Positions 22,101 to 27,498 of a DNA stretch of 32,220 nucleotides are shown piece after piece (the first letter of the stretch is position 1; the number at the start of each line of letters is the position of its first letter). The notes beneath the pieces are model-generated. The model saw nothing but the letters and a program-made list of their open reading frames with translations, was not told the origin of the DNA and ran no database searches. The stretch comes from Lachnospiraceae bacterium (GTDB lineage Bacteria; Bacillota; Clostridia; Lachnospirales; Lachnospiraceae): the NCBI GenBank assembly GCA_021202815.1, contig JAJQCG010000166.1:1-32220 (forward strand). Reading direction: 5' to 3'. The translations under genes were made by a program, and so were the position numbers.

Positions 22101-22297
22101 TCTGTCCCGGCATCTTCGCTGTCATCAGCTTCTGCATCTTCCTCGTCGGTCGCGCCACCGTCCGACAACTCTTCGGAAGAGGACTCTGACTCCTCATAAA
22201 CATCCGTTTCTTCCACTGCATAAGAGACGGCAGAATCGCCCGCCGTCATCGCCAGGATCAAAACTATCGCAAGTATGCGTTTCCAGAATTTTTTCAT
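7184..22297 (-). CDS. Giant secreted multidomain repeat protein (~5037 aa): signal peptide, acidic region, transglutaminase-like domain, ~10 repeats, Ig-like region, C-terminal GH-like/DUF5722-like domain
   Basis: Single uninterrupted ORF. MKKFWKRILAIVLILAMTAGDSAVSYA signal peptide with ATG at 22297..22295, preceded by AGGAGG (22313..22308). The ORF-track start at 22339 adds 14 unlikely residues. TAA stop at 7186..7184. Confidence 0.93.
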   Translation of the reverse strand: MKKFWKRILAIVLILAMTAGDSAVSYAVEETDVYEESESSSEELSDGGATDEEDAEADDSEDAGTEDDSSADGGSTEADASSSEEGTTIGSSAAEEDSADAAESTADENTESDSADEVYTAYEETESGNSWVSDETLETNAVSAISEEEETAEWSGSFGAQLDDGTTVGEVALQLYEAMVNGYTDTTNYTTGECSFTLSNPFTFEASITESEAEDGTVTRSITTDDNYNAACDDMSEAYSRAFNAFWLDYPEVFWFSSMKIGYKISASTDSGSSTGYTGKIAEITLTASEYYSGAMSQVEDYWEAVYSILVELGLKEETVDGTGETSYTSTGCSDYTAVKLIHDYLCDTITYNTTAANHMDDTSYDYAHTSSAAFLGYGDVGKSVVCDGYSKAFKVLCDAMGLDCVLVTGYGVTSADYDMGAHAWNYVQMDGKWYLVDVTWDDPDSEDSEIAYTYFLAGSGSAGYINTFTVSMDHLPEMTFSGMGSFSFIYPTLEEEAYTVTEQDDEEAPVRLYGLVSDENEGTTTATVLGYFDSLREAMDYAEECTGTYTDFRLELYDNVYVYDGILELPEGAEFCELDLNGFQMTVFLDTTIQMDVYDSSADRSGSVVVEKDLSLTLKAGDEENTTVYDIPDLSFDTSSTSGGLTISDSNVSLSVDRMTISGTLTAAGGSTLSIRGKAEIPDLSIVTGSTDADGVYEPFYINLDTVYLSTNTENPCLQGELSITGMLTKASALSYAVSLGKREMTVIACTWEYYEDADPTYVSFEDGETALSVSQTDANIPVAYFCLTENDEQCLYRNTSTITVYDAVVRVEYGDAFANFGSFDLAVSGLAAAFGSEEGSYTFVFVHDSAMTKNITLPTYVTELILTADSEEDEDGNVLYSYAEFDLNGYTLSSSKATVTLHEGLRLVSSASTNGTLSLTATPSSGSYSFRIVTFADGESLNTAASDDAGTESTDTTASENDEEDSTLLIDGVNIMASSGSVLLEETESTAATDETADSDETQEDTRSYTLNSVITVKQLYVNSGDWSVDTVSGSIENYGTLRVETAKTISTLDNKSGAVFVCGTFVQASSGTTYLEADSVFVVKESATIYNTVLGGQDGETDGDAHFYQYEGASVSFLTKVSQTNTEVYLSCGIVAVDEEGEPVLDNDGTYTVAGASPRTTLFTTKISSFPVAYCKAEQPETVTTSEDYSSYTVVYQNGQKICVGGEWIAVYAQGTNGTETLLAAFTRWTDAQSYLNTLANTSMTYIIELTDDVIIEESLTLPTKVGELIFRGVGDSDEDRVVFSFVGNLSLTVDTSFENIELQPTKYSSSSGEYEAYASVITLNGKDLTLTNVLAADGYIDYIKGTTASTLTVEDSELYTSRYLNTIGTVNVSDSELTIGTGLSSTGSAIAAVTHMTLKGSVISAQGSVAVTNTLTLEGSENTEDFEALGYSMLDTNGKMSLVNVVSGSAGNVLGYGGNSSSNILTITGTVSTDAEDLCGDVTVQVTGFAADEDSDLPETSVIGAALRVIVHALEDDEDTGYAEGDALLNATKVSASWFYVGEMTESTDDEGGTMYSVSYAAYKDGTVIRCGSGTSEAAVLLTTLVAGDDDTEETYVTNGAFATLQEAFSEIDRLADTSTKYKITIQDDTAEVVTKTSTNLTFPSKTAGLVITGATETDSAAAATSDETDNSETSSDNTNKTIYFNSSITLKSNVTLENITLSPKSSGTITLSAWSLVLDSCDIEEDKKITSISGSGVSGASSLTLSGSDLTVSGTVSGVGNVYLYGTMLSVQSTVNIGNLYAETVDGTASVLIGYATVTRKNNVITAVSTSMTINGDVYAAEDDSLTIGLQEKLNGEYVELDFGDSDAVDASLLASGVKIAKVLNVSTKQISVLNADDTEGTGFYLVKSSGYLSCTTIEPGVLLTYTDEDHADGWDADMETYCLTIAQASTEINNLKTKRDYTMELQTAITDSTYSSPAALTMPTAAYVSSLLIDGTTTTVYFTGSISLTTNTTLQNIDLVQMVKSGSTYVTTADKYTDYPPVMTLSVGAYALDIEGDVIFHTPLALTGGNKGTLTLGKGARLFTETNGYTTGSAGDEVTTDASLICGTVKSFAQITIQSSQTLVIREYTTNQKTWTAPALSATTLNNQGTILLYSNEVDSYAASVSVTNAVFQNGTLDVEGSVALTNLTLLGESSITVDKTFNITGTLTCTTDEAYLYTRRQAVNKAPYLNVSGTVVLQDESTDRIHVGVYPALTETINDTAVTLENAPSATGQLLTAKNADADKFLPWEENVGCSEEYSSDSMDGYILKKSGTAIYVYQSDEIMVALCEGVWSDSSLEDVEEKGKVLDYYPSLSDAVTAINTLKDSSATYTLMLLQDVGSSSSPLFVTLPTYAAEAIITSEGSSTGSAKAIYYTNTLTLKCATVFDDVVFAPLTAKKAGTTLGFSTGVYDLTLRNVSVADGSNLGAITGNAKQTTTLDSEGLTLTSNVQNSKELVVSQDAEIQGVLKSTVLRLESGVTLTAGGTVTVTTLILQGDAELSTSSTVTITNIENNDESENSDAGANRITYGRTAKNVTYLTISGTVSGSNAYPLELNMSCDLTAEDLILSMSGVKTSLTDAKKLANITKAPTSAFTFLLDEETLEELAEAYNTEKEEGNSEEETVTASDTTDDAEMEEDSSTKSYQLVKASKAFYLIDEEMPDTVTLVYTEDSDEADSVEVSTVCLDWNQAVNEITVLADSSMDYTVELDGDVLDTNITDSNAYSALTMPGSNKAASVTVCPVAADTSDEDTTGTETDVTDDGESRTVLQFYGNITAYGNLTLESVQLYSTRSYSDNTTTADFKVTVTKTNAGASLTLNNVSTYADDTWENGYEETTGFISQITGTNKTTDVMLIDCTLRLKTGISSIGNLALEDTALTSCGAATVYDLTLTGESSWDALGKTSIANVYNSGMTGGYLASKQTSAGLSQMTITGTVSDPLLFRLATADCMTNKVEYLDSYKNVMLVTALKADADMFVAYPYGKWSADDSESDTEADASEGTADEGTENVTYSVVVVGNDEISAANWIAYKNTSGYVYNSDKDGMAVSITKTSVGTTSSVSYAASFYEAVTIINNAADATAAYTIEFLSTGEVGTAKEGAYGALTLPTKAASVTIIGASEDASEDTSSTDGTDEDSTTGSDSDSYTVLCYTGTLTPRCNVCFKNIQLTEGTYNSKTGFTPSYSVTPTLGSYTYTLSFAEGTATLTDEFETDEEIQAADLVFSYVSGSKGTLSVEGLDVYVKKQVSVGTLALDEDSSGNASSLYAVSYVTATNLQLNDAALSADSYITVTNLNVQGTESSITTYNAMKLTTLSAVEEEEESGEESETPVVRLYTGFTASAKSTTQLTISGTVSGVAVEIVPYLYDSTDKSYHAMTEDEAAALNIADGETPTSYDKIAVLTKASTENFSVLMVDSTAANSEKLTFTEAAYKVSAEDEDGEETMIAYSLYKYDGGLYLTDQEMAVRLLGYEDSEMSEAVYQADFLDWDQAVKEIDRIADMSAYYEMLLMTDVGSASSPKATLSMPTKAAAVCIAPYVEESTDSEDTSENGAESEEQTTGEEEDDCCDTATAESSVNYYFFFTGTTLTLRCDTTFESVGLIALKKTTVSGVTSYASTTFNIAGSSWDLVMNAVPGSATSEDGTTYESLVGTVSGSAKGSFTFYQGDGDSPLTAVATKLTNFGTVSFYNELSSLNALEISGSFSGVTNLNLYGGVELDVSGGALTATNLTMLKGEYVSGGSLSAKNITCTGTVTLESATISAGTDTAGDGIVKLGTVVCRDYDNEIFAKQNSSGVSQLTITGQVSYGEEEADDSTDTEETESSSEDDDTDDSTETAGEAAIKVGLYYNNSASQFAQLYDGMTLLTASKAYASWFEPYYTSYTTTSSEDGEETSTTTVENAGMGASTSGYGLVKSGSLIKYMSTSGIEVRLHYLETVDDVASEIGNTLFATFEEAVTEINILSRYQSGTKAYENYEIELLTDVEIGNASNNGSYSTLTLPTKAGSVRIYSDGEQYTIYYAGTLTLRCNTEFDNVALSPMKAVNKVGVATAAAWSLGAYTLTLDDVGTTDADGNTLVSSVTGSTNSELQLQGDTGLSVSGKVSVYQIRFAEEDAEDDSSLTVLSGGTDCAEPVLGVDGTLTVTLIYLDGDVMPVIEKPESSTFTLNGASLDVDGDGEKENASVIITGEDDDITLTVALQTEAITAGMQVLSCKYLDPGHYTVKDELGFTYNTYQSGNYLMVGSLVADMTLEGFYVIDADGTQYEVTYALTSTKADYTGSAITPGLMLQWNDGKNTLDAAYYTVTYEDNTEPGTAKITVTPASDSESTDGDGSSADNTGSDDITCEGEGTITFTIRKKSLVSSDLEIVFTGYLKKGTVDDTEVWIPEVKVTDYGRMSDDGSAVSAASEEDSTDSAAGSAGYTLTAGVDYTLTYRIESDGSVSAVLSEYSDGCYRGKVVKNFAELSGVTDSVTLTDCLAASAKTGETSEGAIDCQTETSLLIELVVSGDLSDQTNLYIVEMDNQGSEILDFIGSATAEYSSDSGTTTLTATLYWDVESEDEDEDVIIDAFNSTMMDRYALVAVLDDGYQIISENPLLVQNPWVTAVTTNRYYSYNIYNSDGERDYSSKKGLQHSDDNNVPGYFEDLGVQATIINIKLNELIKTSTNLKNHPDWANSYIPYEYKGTTYYFLDIVSIQRTIYNLNGFGDNNIYGLNGGIFVSVDLLLAWDSELTYLIHPSARVKGYSYYALNMQEEKARETFEALFCYLGYKLGGSSFEGQKGWKYRVMNWTLGNEVNCCKAWNYSGNLSTSACAANYAEAFQLLYQAITRTNSNARFFISLDHSWTASTEGHSGKSYLNSFAAYMAETAPQMSWNVNYHPYSQPLTTVNFMGDSTNTTSSANTPYISMKNLSVLTNYLETLEETYDMENTCKNAQERTEDSGYIRVILGEQGYTGRYGYTSEMSAQASALSKMHDIAMDNERVDTYMNRAYYDDASEAASGLYLGLMNASEKKKTAYTTFQNLD
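7187..8450 (-). other. C-terminal glycoside-hydrolase-like domain (DUF5722-like) of the giant protein
   Basis: RDYSSKKGLQHSDDNNVPGYFEDLGVQATIINIKLNELI...RVMNWTLGNEVNCCKAWNYSGNLS...ANYAEAFQLLYQAITRTNSNARFFISLDHSW...NVNYHPYSQPL...RVILGEQGYTGRYG. Confidence 0.65.
9130..9470 (-). other. Bacterial Ig-like / MBG-like segment of the giant protein
   Basis: YEVTYALTSTKADYTGSAITPGLMLQWNDGKNTLDAAYYTVTYEDNTEPGTAKITVTP...GEGTITFTIRKKSL resembles YTG-x-[AI]-x-P ... DYTVTYxDNxxxGTAxITV...F.I repeats. Confidence 0.55.
9900..20750 (-). repeat. About 10 degenerate protein repeats of roughly 290-470 aa in the giant protein
   Basis: Recurring module: [AV]xEIxxLADxxxxYTxxLxxDV...LT[LM]PTKAxxVxI - acidic linker - xxYYTGTLTLRCNTxFDNVxLxP... 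followed by LxxxGxxxVxxLxL beta-rich stretches. PTKA-like motif near 10240, 11660, 12900, 14030, 15160, 16390, 17350, 18495, 19715 and (degenerate) 20580. Confidence 0.8.
20940..21310 (-). other. Transglutaminase-like (Cys-His-Asp) domain within the giant protein
   Basis: GKSVVCDGYSKAFKVLCDAMGLDCVLVTGYG...GAHAWNYVQMDGKWYLVDVTWDDPD; Cys codon 21139..21137, His codon 21031..21029, Asp codon 20986..20984. Confidence 0.9.
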
Positions 22298-22402
22298 AAA
22301 ATAGCTGCCTCCTCTACAATCAATCCGGGATACTTCCAATACCTTTTTAATTGCTGTAGAATTTCACGATTGTATTTCATGTCTTATGTAATTCTCTTTC
22401 CA

Positions 22403-22431
22403 ATTATAATGGATTTCAAGACAAGATTCAA
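22403..22431 (-). promoter_or_regulatory. Sigma-A-type promoter of the giant gene: TTGAAT-N17-TATAAT
   Basis: -35 at 22431..22426, -10 at 22408..22403, exact 17-nt spacer; predicted ~100-nt leader before ATG at 22297. Confidence 0.75.
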
Positions 22432-22446
22432 TTTTTTGCAGGAAAG

Positions 22447-22472
22447 TTCACAATTTTCACATTTTTTTCACA
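22447..22472. promoter_or_regulatory. Three TTCACA/TGTGAA direct repeats upstream of the giant-gene promoter
   Basis: TTCACA on + strand at 22447-22452, 22456-22461 and 22467-22472 (9- and 11-bp steps), 15 bp upstream of the -35 hexamer. Confidence 0.5.
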
Positions 22473-22498
22473 GAACGCAGATGCGCCGTCCGGAGAGT

Positions 22499-23872
22499 TC
22501 AACGCACCCGCTTCAGTCGCAGGACGAAGCTGGTTCCCGTCTCCTCGCTGCTATGCACCAGAAGCGTACCGCCCATCGCCTCCGTCATGCTTTTTGCGAT
22601 AGCCAGGCCAAGACCATGCCCTTCTCCGGTCCTGGTTTTGTCCGCCCGGTAAAAGCGTTCAAAGATATGCGGCATGTCCTCTGGAGCAATGAAACCATGG
22701 GGATTGGAGACTGTGAAGACAACATGCCCCGCTTCCGCGGCGAGCTGCGCAGAAATGCTACCGCCGTCTGGTTCATGCTTCAGCGCATTTTCCATCAGAC
22801 TGCCAATCACCCGCTGTAAATAATCCTGGTTTGCCTGAACCCACAGCTCCTCCTCAATCTGTGTATCCAGAACAACACCACGCTCGTAAGCGACAGATTC
22901 CATCTGCAGCGCGCAACGCTCCGCGGCAGCGGAGAAATCCACCGAAGTCATCTGCAGCGCCGTCTCCAGAGACTCAACGCTGGAAATCGTCAGAAGCTCC
23001 TCTACAATTCCCTGCATATCGCGCGTAGCCTGCTGTGTACTTTCCACCCATTTCATCTGTTCTTCCACCGTGGAGGAGGCGTTGCTCTGCAAAATACTGC
23101 TGTTTGCCAGAATGACCGTCAGCGGCGTCTTCAGATCGTGGGAAACGTCCGCGATGAATCTTTTCTCCCTGGCATTGGAAGCCTCGACCGGCTGTGCGGC
23201 AAATCCTGCCAGCCTCCGACTGATAAAATAAAAGATCAACATTACCAGGAGAAAAACCACAATCAGCATCAACATGAACTCAAGCATGGACTCCCAGATG
23301 TACCATGTTCGTGTCACCGCAATCTTATAGCTGCCGCCTTCACCGCCGGAATAGTAATATATCATTCCGTACGCGCGAAGCGTTCCAAACGATTCCTCCT
23401 GAGCCAGAATCACCGGTATTACCTGAATGAGTACATCATCGCTGAATACCGGATTTCTGGAAAGGACCGTCATTTTTTCGTCTTCGACATCATAGAAGGC
23501 AGTGGTGATTCCCTTCCTTTCCTCCGCGCTGAGTTCGCTTGTCGTTATGCCGGATTTTTCCCGCATGTCCGGCGGATTGGATCTTCCGGGCCGGGAATCT
23601 ATATCAGCCACATCAGGGGGCGTTTCTGTTTCCGGTTTCGGTTTTTCGTCATCTGCACCTGCCATATCGGAATCTGTTTCCCCGACAAGCAGATCATCCG
23701 CTCTGTCAGAAAGCATGCTTATCGGTTTTACTACTTCAGTCAGCGTATTCTCCAACGCATCATAGTAATCGTGATACATGCAAACGCCCAGGCAGACAAA
23801 TACCAGAAGCAGGATCGAACCGACAATGCACATATTCAGTATAATAAACCGTCTTCGATATTGTCTCAGCAT
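22499..23872 (-). CDS. Sensor histidine kinase
   Basis: Two TM segments flanking a Pro/Asp-rich extracellular region; H box FIADVSHDLKTPLTVI, N box VIGSLMENALKHEPDGG, G box GEGHGLGLAIAKSM. Overlaps the response regulator by 7 nt. Confidence 0.95.
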   Translation of the reverse strand: MLRQYRRRFIILNMCIVGSILLLVFVCLGVCMYHDYYDALENTLTEVVKPISMLSDRADDLLVGETDSDMAGADDEKPKPETETPPDVADIDSRPGRSNPPDMREKSGITTSELSAEERKGITTAFYDVEDEKMTVLSRNPVFSDDVLIQVIPVILAQEESFGTLRAYGMIYYYSGGEGGSYKIAVTRTWYIWESMLEFMLMLIVVFLLVMLIFYFISRRLAGFAAQPVEASNAREKRFIADVSHDLKTPLTVILANSSILQSNASSTVEEQMKWVESTQQATRDMQGIVEELLTISSVESLETALQMTSVDFSAAAERCALQMESVAYERGVVLDTQIEEELWVQANQDYLQRVIGSLMENALKHEPDGGSISAQLAAEAGHVVFTVSNPHGFIAPEDMPHIFERFYRADKTRTGEGHGLGLAIAKSMTEAMGGTLLVHSSEETGTSFVLRLKRVR

Positions 23873-24543
23873 TCAGAAGTCTCCAGTCGATAACCCAGCT
23901 TATGAATGTTTTTTATCGAGACGCAGGATTTCAGATATTTCAGTTTCTTGCGCAGGAAAGAAATATACGACTCTACATTGTTGTCCGTGATCTCGGCATT
24001 ATTTCCCCAGACGCTGGAAATCAGCAGCTCCTTTGTGATAAGCATGGTGGGATTGGTCAGGAACATCCGCGCGACGCCCAGCTCCTTATGGCTGAGCTGT
24101 ACGGAATTCTGACCACAGCACAGCAGGGCGGAATCCAGTTCCAGCGTAAGGTCCGCAAAACTCAGCTTATTCATGATAATCTCGCCGGATCGTCTCGTCA
24201 GAGCATTTACCCGCGCCAACAGCTCCGAGATTTCAAAGGGCTTCGTCATATAATCGTCCGCGCCCGCGTTCAGACCCTGCACCGTGTACTGTACGGCGGT
24301 CCGCGCCGTCAGCATCAGAACCGGCGTGCTGTTTCCATGCTCCCTCATCGCCTGAACTACCTGAAATCCGTCAAGCAGCGGCAGCATAACATCCAGAATT
24401 ACCAGATCATAGGAAAAACTGTCCGCGTAGCTCAGCGCCATCTCCCCGTCGCCCACCACATCGGTAAAATACCCTGTATCCTGCAAAATCTGGGCAAGCG
24501 CCTGAGCCAGTGTCGCCTCATCCTCTACAATCAAAATATTCAT
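23866..24543 (-). CDS. OmpR-family response regulator
   Basis: MNILIVEDEATLAQALAQIL...DLVILDVMLPLLDGFQVV...PVLMLTARTAVQYTVQGLNAGADDYMTKPF plus winged helix ...DNNVESYISFLRKKLKYLKSCVSIKNIHKLGYRLE. Start chosen at 24543 with GGGAGG upstream, not the longer ORF start at 24813. Confidence 0.93.
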   Translation of the reverse strand: MNILIVEDEATLAQALAQILQDTGYFTDVVGDGEMALSYADSFSYDLVILDVMLPLLDGFQVVQAMREHGNSTPVLMLTARTAVQYTVQGLNAGADDYMTKPFEISELLARVNALTRRSGEIIMNKLSFADLTLELDSALLCCGQNSVQLSHKELGVARMFLTNPTMLITKELLISSVWGNNAEITDNNVESYISFLRKKLKYLKSCVSIKNIHKLGYRLETSEC

Positions 24544-24611
24544 AAGCGGCATGCCTCCCTCCTGGCATCCGGCGTCCTTTCTGGAACAGAACACGGATTC
24601 TATATTTAATA

Positions 24612-24644
24612 AGTATACACAAACTTCTGAAAAACTCCTGAAAA
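24612..24644 (-). promoter_or_regulatory. Candidate regulated promoter of the two-component operon: two TTTTCAG direct repeats 11 bp apart plus -10 TATACT
   Basis: Minus strand TTTTCAG at 24644..24638 and 24633..24627, TATACT at 24617..24612; no good -35 hexamer. Confidence 0.4.
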
Positions 24645-24653
24645 TGTGGATTT

Positions 24654-25235
24654 CTACCGGAAAAGAAGCAGACTGAACCAGGTCGCGACGTTCTGCCCGT
24701 TCAGAAAAAAAATGCCGTATTTTTCCGCGATATCGGATACGATAATGCCATAGCTCTCGACGCAGGGAAACATGCGCTCCGGGTGACGGCAGGGCGCGTC
24801 TGGCCAGGCGCATTTTCTGCAGATCGCGCAGGATTCCGTGGAAAGCACGAGCAGTTCCTGCGGGTTCTCCTTCCGGAACAGATCGCGCAGCTGCCGCGTG
24901 ATCTCCTCGTGCTCCATGCGCGTCGCGAGCGTCTCCTCCAGATTCTCAATATCCGTAACCTCGCTCACGGTCGTGAAGACAAAGCCGCCCGTAAAGCGGC
25001 CACAGCGCGCGCGACACTCCTCTACCGTGCCCACCGCCGGCGGGCAGGCCCAGGAGGTGTTGTAGCGCGTGCACTCGTGCTCGCAAACCCAGCGCACACG
25101 GTCTGAGAAGGCCAGATCCGCAGGGTCGATGAAGGCATACTCACAGATCGGGAATTCCGTAAGGCCGGATTCGATGTTCTGCCGGTTTATGGAGAGTTTA
25201 TTTCCTGCTTTCTCTATTCTTTGATATGCGCTCAT
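24654..25235 (-). CDS. DUF2284 cysteine-rich metal-binding protein
   Basis: CEHECTRYNTSWACPPAVGTVEECRARCGRF...ESCAICRKCAWPDAPCRHPERMFPCVESYGIIV. Confidence 0.88.
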   Translation of the reverse strand: MSAYQRIEKAGNKLSINRQNIESGLTEFPICEYAFIDPADLAFSDRVRWVCEHECTRYNTSWACPPAVGTVEECRARCGRFTGGFVFTTVSEVTDIENLEETLATRMEHEEITRQLRDLFRKENPQELLVLSTESCAICRKCAWPDAPCRHPERMFPCVESYGIIVSDIAEKYGIFFLNGQNVATWFSLLLFR

Positions 25236-25406
25236 ATCCTACCCCTCTTTTCTCTTCCGATGTCTCTCAGATTTTCAGGGTGAATTTCTTCCCATTTCCC
25301 CTGCTTTGATCCGCTTTGTAGCAACTTCCAAACGTCTGGGAATTGCTGCACAAGCCCCTGCTGTATGTCTCGCTCCGGGAAACATTACCTGATATTCCGT
25401 TACGCG

Positions 25407-27494
25407 CTACACGATTCTCTTGAATTTCTTCTCCAGCTCGTAGCGGCTCATGGAAATGATCGTCGGCCTGCCGTGCGGGCAGTTGTAAGGATTTTCCAGG
25501 GTCAGGAGCTCATCGATCAGCGCCTTCGCCTCCTCGGTCGACATGCGGTGCTTTCCCTTGACCGCCGCCTTGCAGGCCATGGAGGCCATCTTGTCGAGCA
25601 GGGATTCGCTTGTCCCGCTGCCGATGACCTCAGAAAGGCTGTCGAGCAGTTCCATCAGAATATCCTGCCGGTCGATGCCTGGCAGATTGGACGGCACGGC
25701 GCGCACCGCGTACGCATGATCGCCGAACTCGTCGATCTCAAAGCCCATATCCGCGAAACTCTTCTGAAATTTCAGATAGAGCTGTTCCTCCTGCATGCTG
25801 AGATTCAGAATGATGGGCGGCGAGAGCAGCTGAGAGTCCACCTTCCGCTCTGAGAGTTCTTTCATGAAACGCTCATAGAGCACCTTCTCATGAGCCGCGT
25901 GCTGATCGATGATATAAAGCTTGTCCGCGTACTGCACGAGCCAGTAAGTGTCGAAAAGCTGGCCGATGATCGTGTGCGATGCTGCGGCCTCCTTTGACAG
26001 AAGCTTTCCGTCGAAGAGGTCAAGCTGCTGCGGCTCGCCAGACGAGACCGCGGCTTCGTAACCGTTGCTCTCGCAGAGAATGCCTTCCCGTTGCGAGGGA
26101 GTTTGCGCGTATGTATGATCCATATCTTCTGAACCATTTACACGGGAGCTTGCCCCTGACTGCGTTTTTACTCCGCTCCGGTGCCGTTCCTCCACTCGCT
26201 TCCGCATCTGCTCCATGAAATAGTCGAGATTTTTATCCCGGGGTTCCACGGGCTGGCTTGGTGAGGATGGCGTTTTCCATCGTTTTTCCATAGGAACATT
26301 GTCAGGCAGGGATCCCCTGCCGATTGCCGGTACGCCATTCTGTGCGCTCTGTCTGCCTGAATGATCACTGGCAACGCCGTTTGGTGACGTACTCTGACCG
26401 GAACGAGCGTCAGAAAGAGTACCTGTCCTTCCCGGATCCTCTCCTGCCATCGCTCCGCCACGCCGTGTCTGCTCCGGGCCGTCCAACCTCACCTCCGGGA
26501 TCAGCTCGCGCCCGGACAGCGCATCCTTCACGGTCCGCAGCAGGAAATCATAGACCAGATTCTGATTGCTGAAGCGCAGCTCCATCTTGCTCGGGTGTAC
26601 GTTGACGTCGAGAAACTTTCCGTCGAGCCGGATATCCAGACACGCAAAGGGATAGCGGTGCTGCATCATGAAGGTCCGGTAGCCGTCCTCGACGCCCTTC
26701 GCGATGATATTGCTCTTCACATAGCGCCCGTTGACGAAGTAATTTTCATAATTACGGTTCCCGCGGGAGATTTCCGGCTTTCCGATATAACCGCTCACGT
26801 GTAGCGGCCCCTCCTCGCGCTCCACCTCGATCAGCCGCAGGGCCGTCTCCCGGCCGTAGATGTGGTAAATCACGTCCTTCCGGCTGCCATTTCCGGCGGT
26901 GTGGATGCGCTCCTGCCCCTCAATCATGACCCGGAACGAGACCTCCGGGTGGGAAAGACTCAGATGCGTCATCAGCTCGTGGATCGCCGAGGCCTCGCTC
27001 ATCGAACTTTTGAGAAATTTCTTCCGCGCGGGCGTATTGTAAAAAAGATTGCGGATGACGAAGGTCGTCCCGTCCGGCGCGCCCGCGTCCTCCAGGCTCT
27101 TCTGCACGCCGCCCTCAATGCAGCAGCGGCTGCCGGTTACGCTGCCCCGCGTCTTTGTGATGAGCTCCACCATCGCCACCGCCGCGATGCTCGAGAGCGC
27201 CTCACCGCGGAAGCCGAGCGAGGAAACGCCGGACAAGTCGTCCGCGCTCCGGATTTTACTCGTCGAATGGCGCAGGAAAGCGAGCGGAATGTCGTCCTTC
27301 TCGATTCCGCTGCCATTGTCCGTAATCCGAAGATACCCGACGCCGCCGTCGCGCACTTCCACGGTCACCTGCGTGGCTCCCGCGTCGATAGCGTTCTCCA
27401 CCAGCTCCTTCACGACGGAGGCTGGACGCTCTACGACCTCGCCCGCCGCGATCTTGTCGATGGTCTGCTGATCCAGCACCGCGATCCTGCCCAT
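25407..27494 (-). CDS. mutL: DNA mismatch repair protein MutL
   Basis: MGRIAVLDQQTIDKIAAGEVVERPASVVKELVENAIDAGATQVTVEV...GFRGEALSSIAAV; C-terminal DQHAAHEKVLYERF. Confidence 0.98.
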   Translation of the reverse strand: MGRIAVLDQQTIDKIAAGEVVERPASVVKELVENAIDAGATQVTVEVRDGGVGYLRITDNGSGIEKDDIPLAFLRHSTSKIRSADDLSGVSSLGFRGEALSSIAAVAMVELITKTRGSVTGSRCCIEGGVQKSLEDAGAPDGTTFVIRNLFYNTPARKKFLKSSMSEASAIHELMTHLSLSHPEVSFRVMIEGQERIHTAGNGSRKDVIYHIYGRETALRLIEVEREEGPLHVSGYIGKPEISRGNRNYENYFVNGRYVKSNIIAKGVEDGYRTFMMQHRYPFACLDIRLDGKFLDVNVHPSKMELRFSNQNLVYDFLLRTVKDALSGRELIPEVRLDGPEQTRRGGAMAGEDPGRTGTLSDARSGQSTSPNGVASDHSGRQSAQNGVPAIGRGSLPDNVPMEKRWKTPSSPSQPVEPRDKNLDYFMEQMRKRVEERHRSGVKTQSGASSRVNGSEDMDHTYAQTPSQREGILCESNGYEAAVSSGEPQQLDLFDGKLLSKEAAASHTIIGQLFDTYWLVQYADKLYIIDQHAAHEKVLYERFMKELSERKVDSQLLSPPIILNLSMQEEQLYLKFQKSFADMGFEIDEFGDHAYAVRAVPSNLPGIDRQDILMELLDSLSEVIGSGTSESLLDKMASMACKAAVKGKHRMSTEEAKALIDELLTLENPYNCPHGRPTIISMSRYELEKKFKRIV

Positions 27495-27498
27495 TGCT

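Noticed and set aside
24544-24813. N-terminal extension of the response regulator in the ORF track
   Set aside because: Receiver domain starts at MNILIVEDE (24543) with a good Shine-Dalgarno; the extension overlaps the DUF2284 3' end and has no domain character.
25232-25384. Open frame between mutL and the DUF2284 gene (QQGLVQQFPDVWKLLQSGSKQGKWEEIHPENLRDIGREKRGRI) whose stop overlaps the DUF2284 ATG (ATGA)
   Set aside because: Suggestive of translational coupling, but no ATG and only a weak internal GTG start; too short to assert as a gene or remnant.
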